Shown: positions 18,216-25,653 of the stretch, one piece after another
Numbering within the stretch: position 1 is the stretch's first letter
How the letters are laid out: every line of letters begins with the position of its first letter
DNA from: Methanothrix sp.
Lineage (GTDB): Archaea; Halobacteriota; Methanosarcinia; Methanotrichales; Methanotrichaceae
Direction: 5' to 3'
Assembly (NCBI GenBank): GCA_029907715.1
Contig: JARYLI010000001.1
Coordinates: forward strand, 62,001 to 126,000
Length of the DNA stretch: 64,000 nucleotides
Position numbers and translations under genes: made by a program
The notes under the pieces: generated by a model
Databases searched by the model: none
Told to the model about the DNA's origin: nothing
What the model saw: only the letters and a program-made list of their open reading frames with translations

Positions 18216-18260
18216 AGGGGGTTGATGCCCCCTCCAGGTTTCTGTTTCTCTTTTTCTTCT
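18216..18260 (+). terminator. Hairpin terminator of the ACDS operon
   Basis: AGGGGG (18216-18221) and CCCCCT (18228-18233) form a perfect 6-bp stem with a 6-nt loop, followed by the T-rich tract GGTTTCTGTTTCTCTTTTTC. Strong sequence evidence for a transcription end. Confidence 0.75.
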
Positions 18261-18292
18261 GTGATCACGGCCCCCAGCATTCACGTGATCTA

Positions 18293-18400
18293 TAGTCCTT
18301 TGCGTCACTTCATGTGAATCCATTTAAAAGCTACTGGATATGTCATACTTCAAAGATGTTTTTATGTAACATAAAATATTATATAAACTTATGAACACTA
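18293..18400 (-). mobile_element. E3 element, diverged copy (about 108 bp)
   Basis: Reverse-oriented relative of the two identical E3 copies at 21.84 and 52.32 kb. It begins TAGTCCTTTGCGTCACTTCA and ends near AACACTA, with mismatches and small gaps in the second half. TA lies before it at 18291-18292. Degenerate, hence older. Confidence 0.7.
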
Positions 18401-18483
18401 TTATGCTGTTCGTCCCGTCTCTCAGCCTTCCGGATGTTGCAGATGCCCTCTCAGATATGCCAGATGTCCCTGCAAAATCTGGA

Positions 18484-18606
18484 CGCTCTTATGTATTCAG
18501 CAACTTGAAGTACATGCATACTGGTTGCTGAATGCACTCATTGCTCGCCACGAGCGCACAGCGTGACTGGTGCCTCTTCGGGCAAGTTATCAGATGGATA
18601 AGAGCG
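18484..18606 (+). mobile_element. E1 element copy d (123 bp)
   Basis: Termini CGCTCTTAT and ATAAGAGCG, with perfect 8-bp duplications AATCTGGA at 18476-18483 and 18607-18614. It contains the subterminal 10-bp inverted repeat ATTCAGCAAC (18495-18504) and GTTGCTGAAT (18524-18533). It ends 27 bp before the thioesterase start, in the position expected for that gene's promoter. Confidence 0.88.
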
Positions 18607-18633
18607 AATCTGGAGGAGCTGGAACTCCAGAAC

Positions 18634-19092
18634 ATGGGTTTTATGTACATCCTTGGACAAGCATCTCCCATGGAACCAGCTGGGATGTTGGAGAGACTTC
18701 ATGCAAAGGTCGATGAGCAGCCTTTCGCGCGAAGGCTTGGCATGAGGCTTGTTGAGCTGAGGGAGGGATACTCGAAGGTCGAGATGGAGCCGTCAGATGA
18801 TAACAAAAACTTCTTCGGAACAGTCCATGGTGGGGCGATATTCTCTCTGATAGACCAGGCATTTGGTGCAGCGGCAAACTCTCATGGAACGGTCGCTGTG
18901 GCGATAAGCGTGACCGTGGACTACCTCCGCCCCGCCAGTCCGGATGAGACGCTTTACGCAGAGGCCAGAGAGGTCAGCAGAACCCGGAGGATCTCAACAT
19001 ACAACATCGAGGTCAGAAATCAGGATGGCGAGCTGAAGGCCGCATGCCTTGCGATGGCATACAGAAGGGATGAAAGGATCCAGTTCGAGTGA
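18634..19092 (+). CDS. PaaI-like hotdog thioesterase
   Basis: About 152 residues from ATG 18634. Single hotdog domain with the family core FFGTVHGGAIFSLIDQAFG, followed by the strand VAISVTVDYLRPA, as in PaaI/YigI acyl-CoA thioesterases. It would hydrolyse small acyl-CoA or aryl-CoA thioesters in the cytoplasm; the substrate is unknown. The start is uncertain: ATGs at 18634, 18643, 18670 and 18685 are in frame, and the frame stays open back into the E1 element at 18532. GGAGGAG at 18611-18617 is rather far from the first ATG. The E1 insertion may have replaced or altered its promoter. Confidence 0.82.
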   Translation: MGFMYILGQASPMEPAGMLERLHAKVDEQPFARRLGMRLVELREGYSKVEMEPSDDNKNFFGTVHGGAIFSLIDQAFGAAANSHGTVAVAISVTVDYLRPASPDETLYAEAREVSRTRRISTYNIEVRNQDGELKAACLAMAYRRDERIQFE

Positions 19093-19482
19093 TTCTGAGC
19101 CGGAGTTTCACAGCGCTTCTGAGCTAACAGTATGCTGCGCAGCTGTAGACGTTCCGCGTCTGACCATACCGCTCGCCACAGAAAACTGTATATCATTTGG
19201 ATGGGATGTATAGAAGCACAGCTTCCGGATGCACCCTGGCATGCGAGAGATCTCTCTGCGAGCGCTGAAAGTTTCTGCAGTGAGTGATATTCGTCATGCA
19301 TAACGGTGTTTGTGTGATGGATGCGCATTGCAGCGAACTCAATGCGGTGGATGATCGTGGTTGTGTTCGAAGTTATCACTGCTGTACGGGCATGCGGGTT
19401 ATGATGCTGGACAGAGCCCCGGCAGCGCGGATCGCGCAGCTGGATGAATTCATATCGTATCTTGCTTGTGGAGGTCACTTGG
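19093..19482. other. Intergenic region, no supported gene
   Basis: Spacer between the thioesterase and aconitase. A 72-codon Cys-rich frame at 19284-19502 exists but has no ribosome site or family resemblance and overlaps the aconitase start. GGAGGT at 19471-19476 serves the aconitase ATG at 19483. Confidence 0.45.
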
Positions 19483-21423
19483 ATGGGATACACCCTGACT
19501 GAGAGGATCCTTAGGGATCATCTTGTTGATGGAACATATGAGCCGGGAAACGAGATCGGCATAAGGATAGACCAGACCCTGACACAGGATGCGACCGGCA
19601 CCATGGCCTATCTTCAGTTCGAGTCGATGGGTCTGGAGGGGATAGCCACAGAGCTGTCTGTGAGCTATGTTGATCACAACACGATACAGGTCGGGTTCGA
19701 GAACGCGGACGATCACAGGTATCTCCAGTCGGTCGCTGAGCGCTACGGCATATACTTCTCACGCCCGGGGAACGGCATATGCCACCAGGTGCATCTTGAG
19801 AGATTCGGGCGCCCCGGAAAGACGCTGCTGGGGTCTGACAGTCATACTCCAACGGGCGGCGGGCTGGGTATGATAGCAATAGGAGCAGGCGGGCTCGATG
19901 TGGCTGTCGCCATGGGCGGCGGGCCTTACTACCTGACAGCTCCAAGGGTGATGGAGGTGCATCTCACAGGGGAGCTCCAGCCCTGGGTAACCCCGAAGGA
20001 TGTCATACTGAAGGTCCTGCAGATACTCTCAACAAAGGGGAATGTGGGGTGGGTCTGCGAGTACACAGGGGATGGAATTGCTGGGCTCACCGTGCCCGAC
20101 AGGGCAACGATCACGAACATGGGCGCTGAGACGGGCGTCACGACATCGATATTCCCGAGCGATGAGCAGACGAGGAGGTTCCTGGCAGCCCAGGGCAGGG
20201 CAGAGCACTGGGTGCCGTTTGCCCCTGACAGGGACGCCACTTATGATAAGAGCATCGAGATCGATCTCTCGGAGCTGGAGCCGCTTGTTGCAGCACCCCA
20301 CAGCCCCGGGAACGTCATCCCGCTGAGCAGTGTGGTGGGCACTCCTGTGGATCAGGTGCTCGTCGGCTCGTGCACGAACTCATCTTACACAGATATGATG
20401 AGAGTTGCGAAAATGGTTAAAGGCAGACATCTTCCTGCAAACGTCAGCTTCGGAGTCGCCCCTGGATCGAGACAGGTTCTGAGGATGATGGCCAGGAATG
20501 GCGCCCTTGACGATCTCATAGCATTCGGCGCTAGGGTACTCGAGAGCGCCTGCGGCTTCTGCATAGGCAACAGCATGTCGCCTGGCACGGATGCCGTCTC
20601 GGTCAGGACGAGCAACAGGAACTTCAAGGGCAGATCAGGGACTCCGAGCGCAAATGTTTACCTGACGAGCCCTGTGGTTGCAGCTGCAGCCGCAATAAAG
20701 GGCGAGTTTGTGGATCCATCCGATCTGAACATGGAGTTTCCAAGGGTGGAAATGCCGGAGAGGTTCGAGATAGACGACAGCATGATCATCCCTCCGAAGC
20801 CTGCTGAGGAGAGAGCCGGAGTCAGGATATTCCGGGGTCCGAACATAGGAGAGCCGCCGCGGAACACCCCGATGCCTGAGAGCATAGATGGAGCTGTCAC
20901 CATAAAGGTCGAGGACAACATAACTACGGATCACATAATGCCGGCCGGATCGAGACTGAAGTACAGGTCGAACGTCCCGAAGTACTCGACGTTCGTCTTC
21001 GAGCCGCTTGATCCTGAGTTCTCCAGGAGAGCTGCTGAGAACCGTGATAAGGGGCTGCACAACATCATTGTTGCTGGGGTGAGCTACGGCCAGGGATCGT
21101 CCAGGGAGCACGCTGCGATGTGCCCGATGTATCTCGGGGTGAAGGCGGTCGTGGCGAAGTCCATAGAGAGGATACATGCCGCAAATCTCGTGAACTTCGG
21201 GATACTGCCACTATACTTCGTCAGGGAGTCTGATTACGGTATCATCGAGCAGGGCATGAGCATGAGATTGCCTGGTATAAGAAAGGCCCTGGAGAGTGGG
21301 GAGTCTGAGGTGAAGGCGATCGCCGGCGATCGCGAGATCCCGCTCCGGATGGAGCTGAGCCGGCGGCAGAGGGAGATACTGCTTGCAGGAGGTCTGCTTC
21401 CATACACGGTTAGGGGAGGTTGA
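19483..21423 (+). CDS. acnA: Aconitate hydratase
   Basis: This 646-residue enzyme isomerises citrate and isocitrate with a 4Fe-4S cluster, here for glutamate biosynthesis through a partial citric acid cycle. Signature motifs: LLGSDSHTPTGGGLG (first aconitase motif), LVGSCTNSSYTDM and SACGFCIGN with the cluster cysteines, and the C-terminal swivel domain with GVSYGQGSSREHAAM. The length and single-chain order match the compact archaeal/bacterial aconitase form rather than split LeuC/LeuD. The ATG at 19483 is chosen because GGAGGT precedes it by 6 nt; an upstream ATG at 19444 lacks this. Two micro-ORFs follow. Confidence 0.93.
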   Translation: MGYTLTERILRDHLVDGTYEPGNEIGIRIDQTLTQDATGTMAYLQFESMGLEGIATELSVSYVDHNTIQVGFENADDHRYLQSVAERYGIYFSRPGNGICHQVHLERFGRPGKTLLGSDSHTPTGGGLGMIAIGAGGLDVAVAMGGGPYYLTAPRVMEVHLTGELQPWVTPKDVILKVLQILSTKGNVGWVCEYTGDGIAGLTVPDRATITNMGAETGVTTSIFPSDEQTRRFLAAQGRAEHWVPFAPDRDATYDKSIEIDLSELEPLVAAPHSPGNVIPLSSVVGTPVDQVLVGSCTNSSYTDMMRVAKMVKGRHLPANVSFGVAPGSRQVLRMMARNGALDDLIAFGARVLESACGFCIGNSMSPGTDAVSVRTSNRNFKGRSGTPSANVYLTSPVVAAAAAIKGEFVDPSDLNMEFPRVEMPERFEIDDSMIIPPKPAEERAGVRIFRGPNIGEPPRNTPMPESIDGAVTIKVEDNITTDHIMPAGSRLKYRSNVPKYSTFVFEPLDPEFSRRAAENRDKGLHNIIVAGVSYGQGSSREHAAMCPMYLGVKAVVAKSIERIHAANLVNFGILPLYFVRESDYGIIEQGMSMRLPGIRKALESGESEVKAIAGDREIPLRMELSRRQREILLAGGLLPYTVRGG

Positions 21424-21426
21424 ACT

Positions 21427-21519
21427 TTGACGGTGTCCTGCATAAACGAAAGGGGCATGATGAAATGGAGGGGGTTACCCGGGGTTCAGGAGGTATCCTG
21501 CATAAATGAGGGGGCGTGA
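21427..21519 (+). CDS. Possible 30-residue micro-ORF with internal repeat
   Basis: Three bases after the aconitase stop, a TTG-started frame encodes a peptide with VSCINE occurring twice, because of a DNA direct repeat (TCCTGCATAAAYGA...GGGGC at about 21436-21457 and 21495-21516). Its TGA lies four bases before the next micro-ORF. It may instead be a duplicated leader. Low support as a protein. Confidence 0.25.
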   Translation: MTVSCINERGMMKWRGLPGVQEVSCINEGA

Positions 21520-21522
21520 TGC

Positions 21523-21615
21523 TTGGAGGCTGCTGAGATACTGTTCTACGTGATAGTTTTCCTGATCGCCTACATGATCGCCAGGATCATCATGAAGATC
21601 ATGAGGGGATACTGA
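21523..21615 (+). CDS. 30-residue single-pass membrane micro-protein
   Basis: A TTG-started frame encodes a peptide with an acidic N-terminus (EAAE), a hydrophobic helix ILFYVIVFLIAYMIA and a basic tail RIIMKIMRGY, the layout of a one-pass membrane peptide with a cytoplasmic positive end. GAGGGGG at 21508-21514 is a fair ribosome site. A perfect 10-bp hairpin starts two bases after its stop, consistent with a real transcription unit end. No family is recognised. Confidence 0.5.
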   Translation: MEAAEILFYVIVFLIAYMIARIIMKIMRGY

Positions 21616-21616
21616 G

Positions 21617-21642
21617 CCCAGCGGGCAGGCGCGCCCGCTGGG
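21617..21642 (+). terminator. Perfect 10-bp hairpin after micro-ORFs
   Basis: CCCAGCGGGC (21617-21626) pairs exactly with GCCCGCTGGG (21633-21642) over a 6-nt loop. No T-run follows, so it may stabilise the 3' end rather than terminate by itself. Confidence 0.6.
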
Positions 21643-21810
21643 ACGATGAATACCGGCATGTGTGGCAGCTGGAGGAATTCACTCTTATGTATTCAGCAAA
21701 TTGGAGGATGTGCATACTGGTTGCTGAATGCACTCGTTCCCTCGCCATGCCTTCGACTGCGTCGAAGATAAGTCGAAACGGGCGCATAGCATGACTTTTC
21801 TTCGGGCAGG

Positions 21811-22047
21811 GTATTTGCTCAATATCGTGAGCTTATAGTATTCCGCATAAGTTGCTATAATATAGCATTTCACATAAAATCATCTATGAAGTATGACATA
21901 TCCAGTAGATTTTAAATGGATTTACATGAAGTGACGCAAAGGACTATAATTGAGTTACTGCTCAAGTGAAGCCACTATCATCGGGCATGGTCGTTGATCC
22001 AGAAATCCGCCAAGAGGGCAATTTACCTTAACGTATTGAGCATGTTC
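21811..22047 (-). mobile_element. E2 element copy b inside E1, interrupted by E3
   Basis: Ends GTATTTGCTCAATA and TATTGAGCATGTTC, flanked by 8-bp duplications CGGGCAGG (21803-21810 and 22048-22055) made from E1 sequence. Without the E3 insertion it is 124 bp, equal to the other E2 copies. Confidence 0.88.
21836..21946 (+). mobile_element. E3 element inside E2 (111 bp)
   Basis: Sequence from TAGTATTCCGC to GGACTA flanked by TA on both sides. Comparison with uninterrupted E2 copies supports a TA target duplication. It is base-for-base identical to the copy at 52316-52426 as read here, so one or both moved recently. Confidence 0.85.
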
Positions 22048-22121
22048 CGGGCAGGACATCAGATGGATAAGAGCGGAGGAACTTTGAGATCCTCAGACTC
22101 AAAGTACGCTCAAATTGGAGA

Positions 22122-23252
22122 TCAGCATATCCTTCTGTACAGCGTATCCCTCTGCACCGGTACTCTACCGTGCCTCTTTATGAGATCCTGAAACTCAGCC
22201 GGAGACATGTACTGCCCCTCTCTGGATCCGGCGCATCTGGATATGTTCTCCTCCATGAGCGTCCCCCCGAGGTCGTTGGCGCCCCATTCCAGTGCCGCTC
22301 CTGCGACAGTCCTGCCTAGCTTCACCCAGCTCGCCTGGATGTTCGTGATGTACGGATAGAGCGCCACTCTTGCGAGCGCGTGCATCTTGAGGTTCTCGAG
22401 GATGCCCGGAGGCGATGAAATCCTTCCCAGAGCCGTGTTCCCGGGGACGAAGGGCAGCAGCACGAACTCTGTGAACCCTCCGGTCTCCATCTGTATCGAT
22501 CTGATGACCTCCAGATGGCTCAGCCTCTCCTCGAAGCTCTCGATATGGCCGTAAAGCATGGTCGAGGTCGTGGGTATGCCCATGGTGTGCGCAGATCTTA
22601 TTATGAATGACCACTCCGCGGTGCTGAGCTTGTCCGGGCAGATCACCCTCCTCACAGAATCGACCAGCAGCTCGGCTGCTGTCCCGGGCATCGAATCGAG
22701 GCCAGAATCCTTTAAGGAGCGGAGGGCGTCCTGGACATCGACGCCGGAGCATCTCGACATGTGCATCACCTCCATGGGAGAGTACGCGTGGAGGTGCATC
22801 CGAGGGAAGTTTGATTTGAGAACCTCAAGAATCTCGCAGTAGCTCTCCACGGTGAGTCCCGGCGCAAGCCCCCCCTGGAGGCACAGCTCAGTGGCGCCCA
22901 TCTGCTCAGCCTCCGCTGCCCTCTGAACGATCTCCTCATGTGTGAGGATGTAGCCATCACTCCTCCTGAACGCGCAGAACCTGCAGCTTCCCACACAGAT
23001 GTTGGTGAAGTTGATGTTTCTGTTTATGACATATGTCACCTCCCTGCCGCAGCAGCTCTCCTGAAGCATGCGGGAGAGGGAGAAGAGCCTCATCGGGCTT
23101 CGCCAGAGGGATTGCATGAGGTTGCGATTCAGAGCTGCATGGTCCCTTGAATCGCTCAGGATGCCCTCGCAGATCGGATCATTCAGAGCATTCGTGTTGC
23201 GTGTCTCCAGGCTGTGCATGATGTTCCGGAGCATGTTGATCATCAACCTCAA
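22122..23252 (-). CDS. cofH: FO synthase subunit 2 (radical SAM), coenzyme F420 pathway
   Basis: CofH joins tyrosine to the flavin precursor in the first step of FO, the chromophore of F420. Radical SAM motif CVGSCRFC (CX3CX2C) follows INRNINFTNI; then GATELCLQGGLAPGL, YSPMEV and MLYGHIES match CofH/MqnC-type enzymes. The 376-codon frame begins inside the end of the upstream gene; likely starts are ATG 23243, 23234 or 23219. The companion cofG is not in this window. Its stop lies 46 bp from the E1 copy e right end. Confidence 0.9.
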   Translation of the reverse strand: MRLMINMLRNIMHSLETRNTNALNDPICEGILSDSRDHAALNRNLMQSLWRSPMRLFSLSRMLQESCCGREVTYVINRNINFTNICVGSCRFCAFRRSDGYILTHEEIVQRAAEAEQMGATELCLQGGLAPGLTVESYCEILEVLKSNFPRMHLHAYSPMEVMHMSRCSGVDVQDALRSLKDSGLDSMPGTAAELLVDSVRRVICPDKLSTAEWSFIIRSAHTMGIPTTSTMLYGHIESFEERLSHLEVIRSIQMETGGFTEFVLLPFVPGNTALGRISSPPGILENLKMHALARVALYPYITNIQASWVKLGRTVAGAALEWGANDLGGTLMEENISRCAGSREGQYMSPAEFQDLIKRHGRVPVQRDTLYRRIC

Positions 23253-23661
23253 GAATCCTGCGCTCCCTGGGCAGCTGCGAGATCAGCCTCCCGGGGGTGT
23301 AGAGGCCGCACCCTATCACCGAGCCCATGTGCGTGACGACCACGTAGCCTCTATCCACCTGCGCTCTCAGCTCCAGGCTCTCGCCCGCGAAGAATCGTCT
23401 CGCCATCTCATCATCCAGATCGATGACGTTCTTTCTCGCATGCCGCCCCCAGAGCTGTAGAGCGTAGGTGGTTGGCTTCCACGGGCTCTCGCGCATCGAT
23501 ATAACCCTCATTCCGATGCTCTCGCATCTGAACGGCGGGATCTCTGGAAGGCTGAACGCCCATATCATTCTGCCGCGCCTGAAGAAGCTGAATCCCTCAA
23601 ACACATCCTCAGGGATGCCAAACCTCTCTTTCCACATAGATACCACTGTATCTTTATTCAC
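23179..23661 (-). CDS. PUA-like RNA-binding protein linked to the m5C methyltransferase
   Basis: About 160 residues from a GTG at 23661 that overlaps the methyltransferase stop by 8 bp; ATG 23637 is an alternative. The second half, GYVVVTHMGSVIGCGLYTPGRLISQLPRERR, looks like the PUA-type domain found at the C-terminus of RsmF and NSUN-type enzymes, here as a separate protein. It probably helps the upstream enzyme bind RNA. The last 20 codons overlap cofH and look less protein-like, so the end of conserved sequence may be near 23240. Confidence 0.65.
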   Translation of the reverse strand: MNKDTVVSMWKERFGIPEDVFEGFSFFRRGRMIWAFSLPEIPPFRCESIGMRVISMRESPWKPTTYALQLWGRHARKNVIDLDDEMARRFFAGESLELRAQVDRGYVVVTHMGSVIGCGLYTPGRLISQLPRERRILEVDDQHAPEHHAQPGDTQHECSE

Positions 23662-24562
23662 AAGCTGGAAGCCTTCTGCGGAGCTTCGCGACAAAGAATC
23701 CCCCCGTGTCGTTCTCGTGTGGATAATACCTCCTGCATTTAACGAGCTCCTCGCCGTAATCGGTCCCGTTCCATGATGTCAGACCCGGGCTTGAGCGCAG
23801 ACCGTGTACCGTGAAGCTCTCCACATCAGCAAGATCGAGCACCCGGGATACGACCCCCTCGTTCTCTTCAGGCGCAAATGTGCATGTGGAGTAAACCACA
23901 ACCCCTCCGGGCTTTGTCAGCTGGATCGCCCGGCGCAGGAGCGATACCTGGAGGCTCTGCAGATCCATGCTTCGCTTCACAGAGCATCTCGAGATCACTT
24001 CCGGGTACCTTCGAGCGGTGCCCTCGCTCGAGCATGGAGCATCAACAAGCGCTCTGTCGAAGGTGTACTCTGGAAAGCGTCTCCCGTCATAGGATGTGAC
24101 GATGGTGTTGACCGCGCCGAGCCTCTCAAGGTTGGCCCGGAGCGGGACGATGCGTGCTGAGGAGCTGTCGTTCGCGACCACGACCCCCCTGTTCGACATC
24201 TGCATGCTCATCTGCGCGGCCTTTCCGCCGGGAGCCGCACAGAGGTCCAGTATCCGCTCGCCAGGCTGCGGATCGAGGACCACTGGCGGCAGCATGGATA
24301 TCTCCTCCTGAACGTGAATCAGGCCCATGTGAAACTCCATGAGCCTTCCAGGCTTCTCAGCATCCAGCCTCAAACCGAGCGGATACCATCGCATGCGCTC
24401 GTACCCGATCCCTGCGCGATCCAGCCTGGAGAGCAGCTCTGGGACTGAGGTCTTCAGTGTATTTATTCTGGCGGTCACCGGCAGCGTCCTGCTCATGAAA
24501 TCCAGGAATGCATCGAAATCAGGTATTATATCGCGGTACCTCTCCAGGTGCTCATGTCCCAT
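23654..24562 (-). CDS. NOL1/NOP2/Sun-family RNA cytosine-C5 methyltransferase
   Basis: This 302-residue SAM-dependent enzyme methylates cytosine in tRNA or rRNA. SAM-binding LDLCAAPGGKAAQ (about 106-118), first catalytic cysteine in DAPCSSEGT and the nucleophile in VYSTCTFAPEENEG, plus a C-terminal GGFFVAKLRR. It is short compared with enzymes carrying fused RNA-binding domains, and the adjacent downstream gene supplies a PUA-like module. RNA target not determinable from sequence. The three genes from 24562 to 22122 read as one overlapping unit. Confidence 0.92.
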   Translation of the reverse strand: MGHEHLERYRDIIPDFDAFLDFMSRTLPVTARINTLKTSVPELLSRLDRAGIGYERMRWYPLGLRLDAEKPGRLMEFHMGLIHVQEEISMLPPVVLDPQPGERILDLCAAPGGKAAQMSMQMSNRGVVVANDSSSARIVPLRANLERLGAVNTIVTSYDGRRFPEYTFDRALVDAPCSSEGTARRYPEVISRCSVKRSMDLQSLQVSLLRRAIQLTKPGGVVVYSTCTFAPEENEGVVSRVLDLADVESFTVHGLRSSPGLTSWNGTDYGEELVKCRRYYPHENDTGGFFVAKLRRRLPACE

Positions 24563-24679
24563 ATTTGGGGTGGTGAATGCTTATCGGCAAAATATCTTGG
24601 CCTCTGAGAAAAGCACATCTTCGTTAAGGTGAGGCCATGAGATCTCAACTGCCATCATGATCTGGTACGAAAACAGGCC

Positions 24680-24802
24680 CGTTCATATCCATTTGGTAAC
24701 TTGCCCGAAGGAGCAGGGGTCATGCTATGCGTTCGTTTCGACAAATGAATGCTTTCAGCGACCACATTGCATGCTCTGCAAGTTGCTACGCACATAAGAG
24801 CG
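24680..24802 (-). mobile_element. E1 element copy f (123 bp)
   Basis: Ends CGTTCATATCC and CACATAAGAGCG, with perfect 8-bp duplications AACAGGCC at 24672-24679 and 24803-24810. The left terminal repeat has decayed by one or two bases. Confidence 0.85.
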
Positions 24803-24810
24803 AACAGGCC

Positions 24811-25292
24811 CGATTTCATCCCATTGGTCATCGGTTAAGGATTTTATGTAAATATATTGACCATGGAATTTAACAAATTGTGATCACGCCAGATTGGAGA
24901 GTCTGATTCAAATCGACCACCTGTGGACTTGAGTCCTGATAGCAGTACTGATGGGGATAAGACTATTAAGTCCAATTCTACACATGTCGATCTTAACCGA
25001 TGACGCTTAACATAGGTGATCTCCTGTCATGAGCGTTTTCTGTCATCATGAGTTTGCAGACCATCGCCCCCCAATTCCATCTGGGAGCACCATCTCCTTT
25101 TGGCACGCCTCCCCAGCGGGGTTTCAGAGAGAAGGAGACAGATTACGGGATATGAGCCATGCTGCACGGAGAGCTGGTCCAGGTCAGGGTCTCCGGTAAC
25201 ATTTGGGCATCTTGGAGCAGACCGTCCAGTCGTAACGCTATCGGGACGAAAGTTTGATATCCAGTCGCGCCCTCATCACACAGGGTGGTCTG
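24811..25292. other. Intergenic region, no gene seen
   Basis: About 480 bp without a supported coding frame, between E1 copy f and the small protein gene. No tRNA or clear family of RNA recognised. A/T-rich sequence near 24830-24890 could contain a promoter. Confidence 0.4.
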
Positions 25293-25529
25293 ATGAAGTT
25301 CAAGGAGTGGACCCGGCCGATCAGGAAGTTTGATGATATATACTACACAATTGAGAGGATCATCTACGGAAGGGGCAGGCTGAGCGGTTTTACATCAGAG
25401 GACATATACAACAATCTCCACGACAAGCGCTTCTTCAGGGATGCGGCAGATCTTCACAATTATCTTCTTGCCAAGGGCAAGACCTACAGGATAAGGCCCA
25501 AGGACGGCGGCTGGGAGAGGATCTGGTAG
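25293..25529 (+). CDS. Conserved-looking 78-residue protein of unknown function
   Basis: From ATG 25293 (after GGTGGTCTG), MKFKEWTRPIRKFDDIYYTI and FTSEDIYNNLHDKRFFRDAA indicate a compact helical protein, possibly winged-helix-like, with a basic C-terminal strand (GKTYRIRPKDGGWERIW). Balanced, protein-like composition and no membrane segment. A longer reading from 25254 has no ribosome site. I do not recognise a family and the neighbours give no clue. Confidence 0.6.
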   Translation: MKFKEWTRPIRKFDDIYYTIERIIYGRGRLSGFTSEDIYNNLHDKRFFRDAADLHNYLLAKGKTYRIRPKDGGWERIW

Positions 25530-25653
25530 AGGTCATCCCGTCGCATGGTTAAAGTGGGCATCCACATTTTTTGTGCAGCTTAATCGGAGCTGCAAGCTTG
25601 GGCGACACCCGGGCACCGATAACATAAACTGCCTGTTGTTACAGGTTCCTGAA

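Larger units (their letters stand above)
21680..22075 (+). mobile_element. E1 element copy e, long form, interrupted by E2 and E3
   Basis: Outer ends CACTCTTAT and ATAAGAGCG with near-perfect 8-bp duplications GAGGAATT (21672-21679) and GAGGAACT (22076-22083). The body matches copy c up to TTCGGGCAGG at 21810, is broken by 237 bp of E2, then resumes at 22056 with ACATCAGATGGATAAGAGCG. Confidence 0.88.

Noticed and set aside
19284-19502. 72-codon Cys-rich frame before aconitase
   Set aside because: No ribosome site, overlaps the aconitase start, and composition is erratic.
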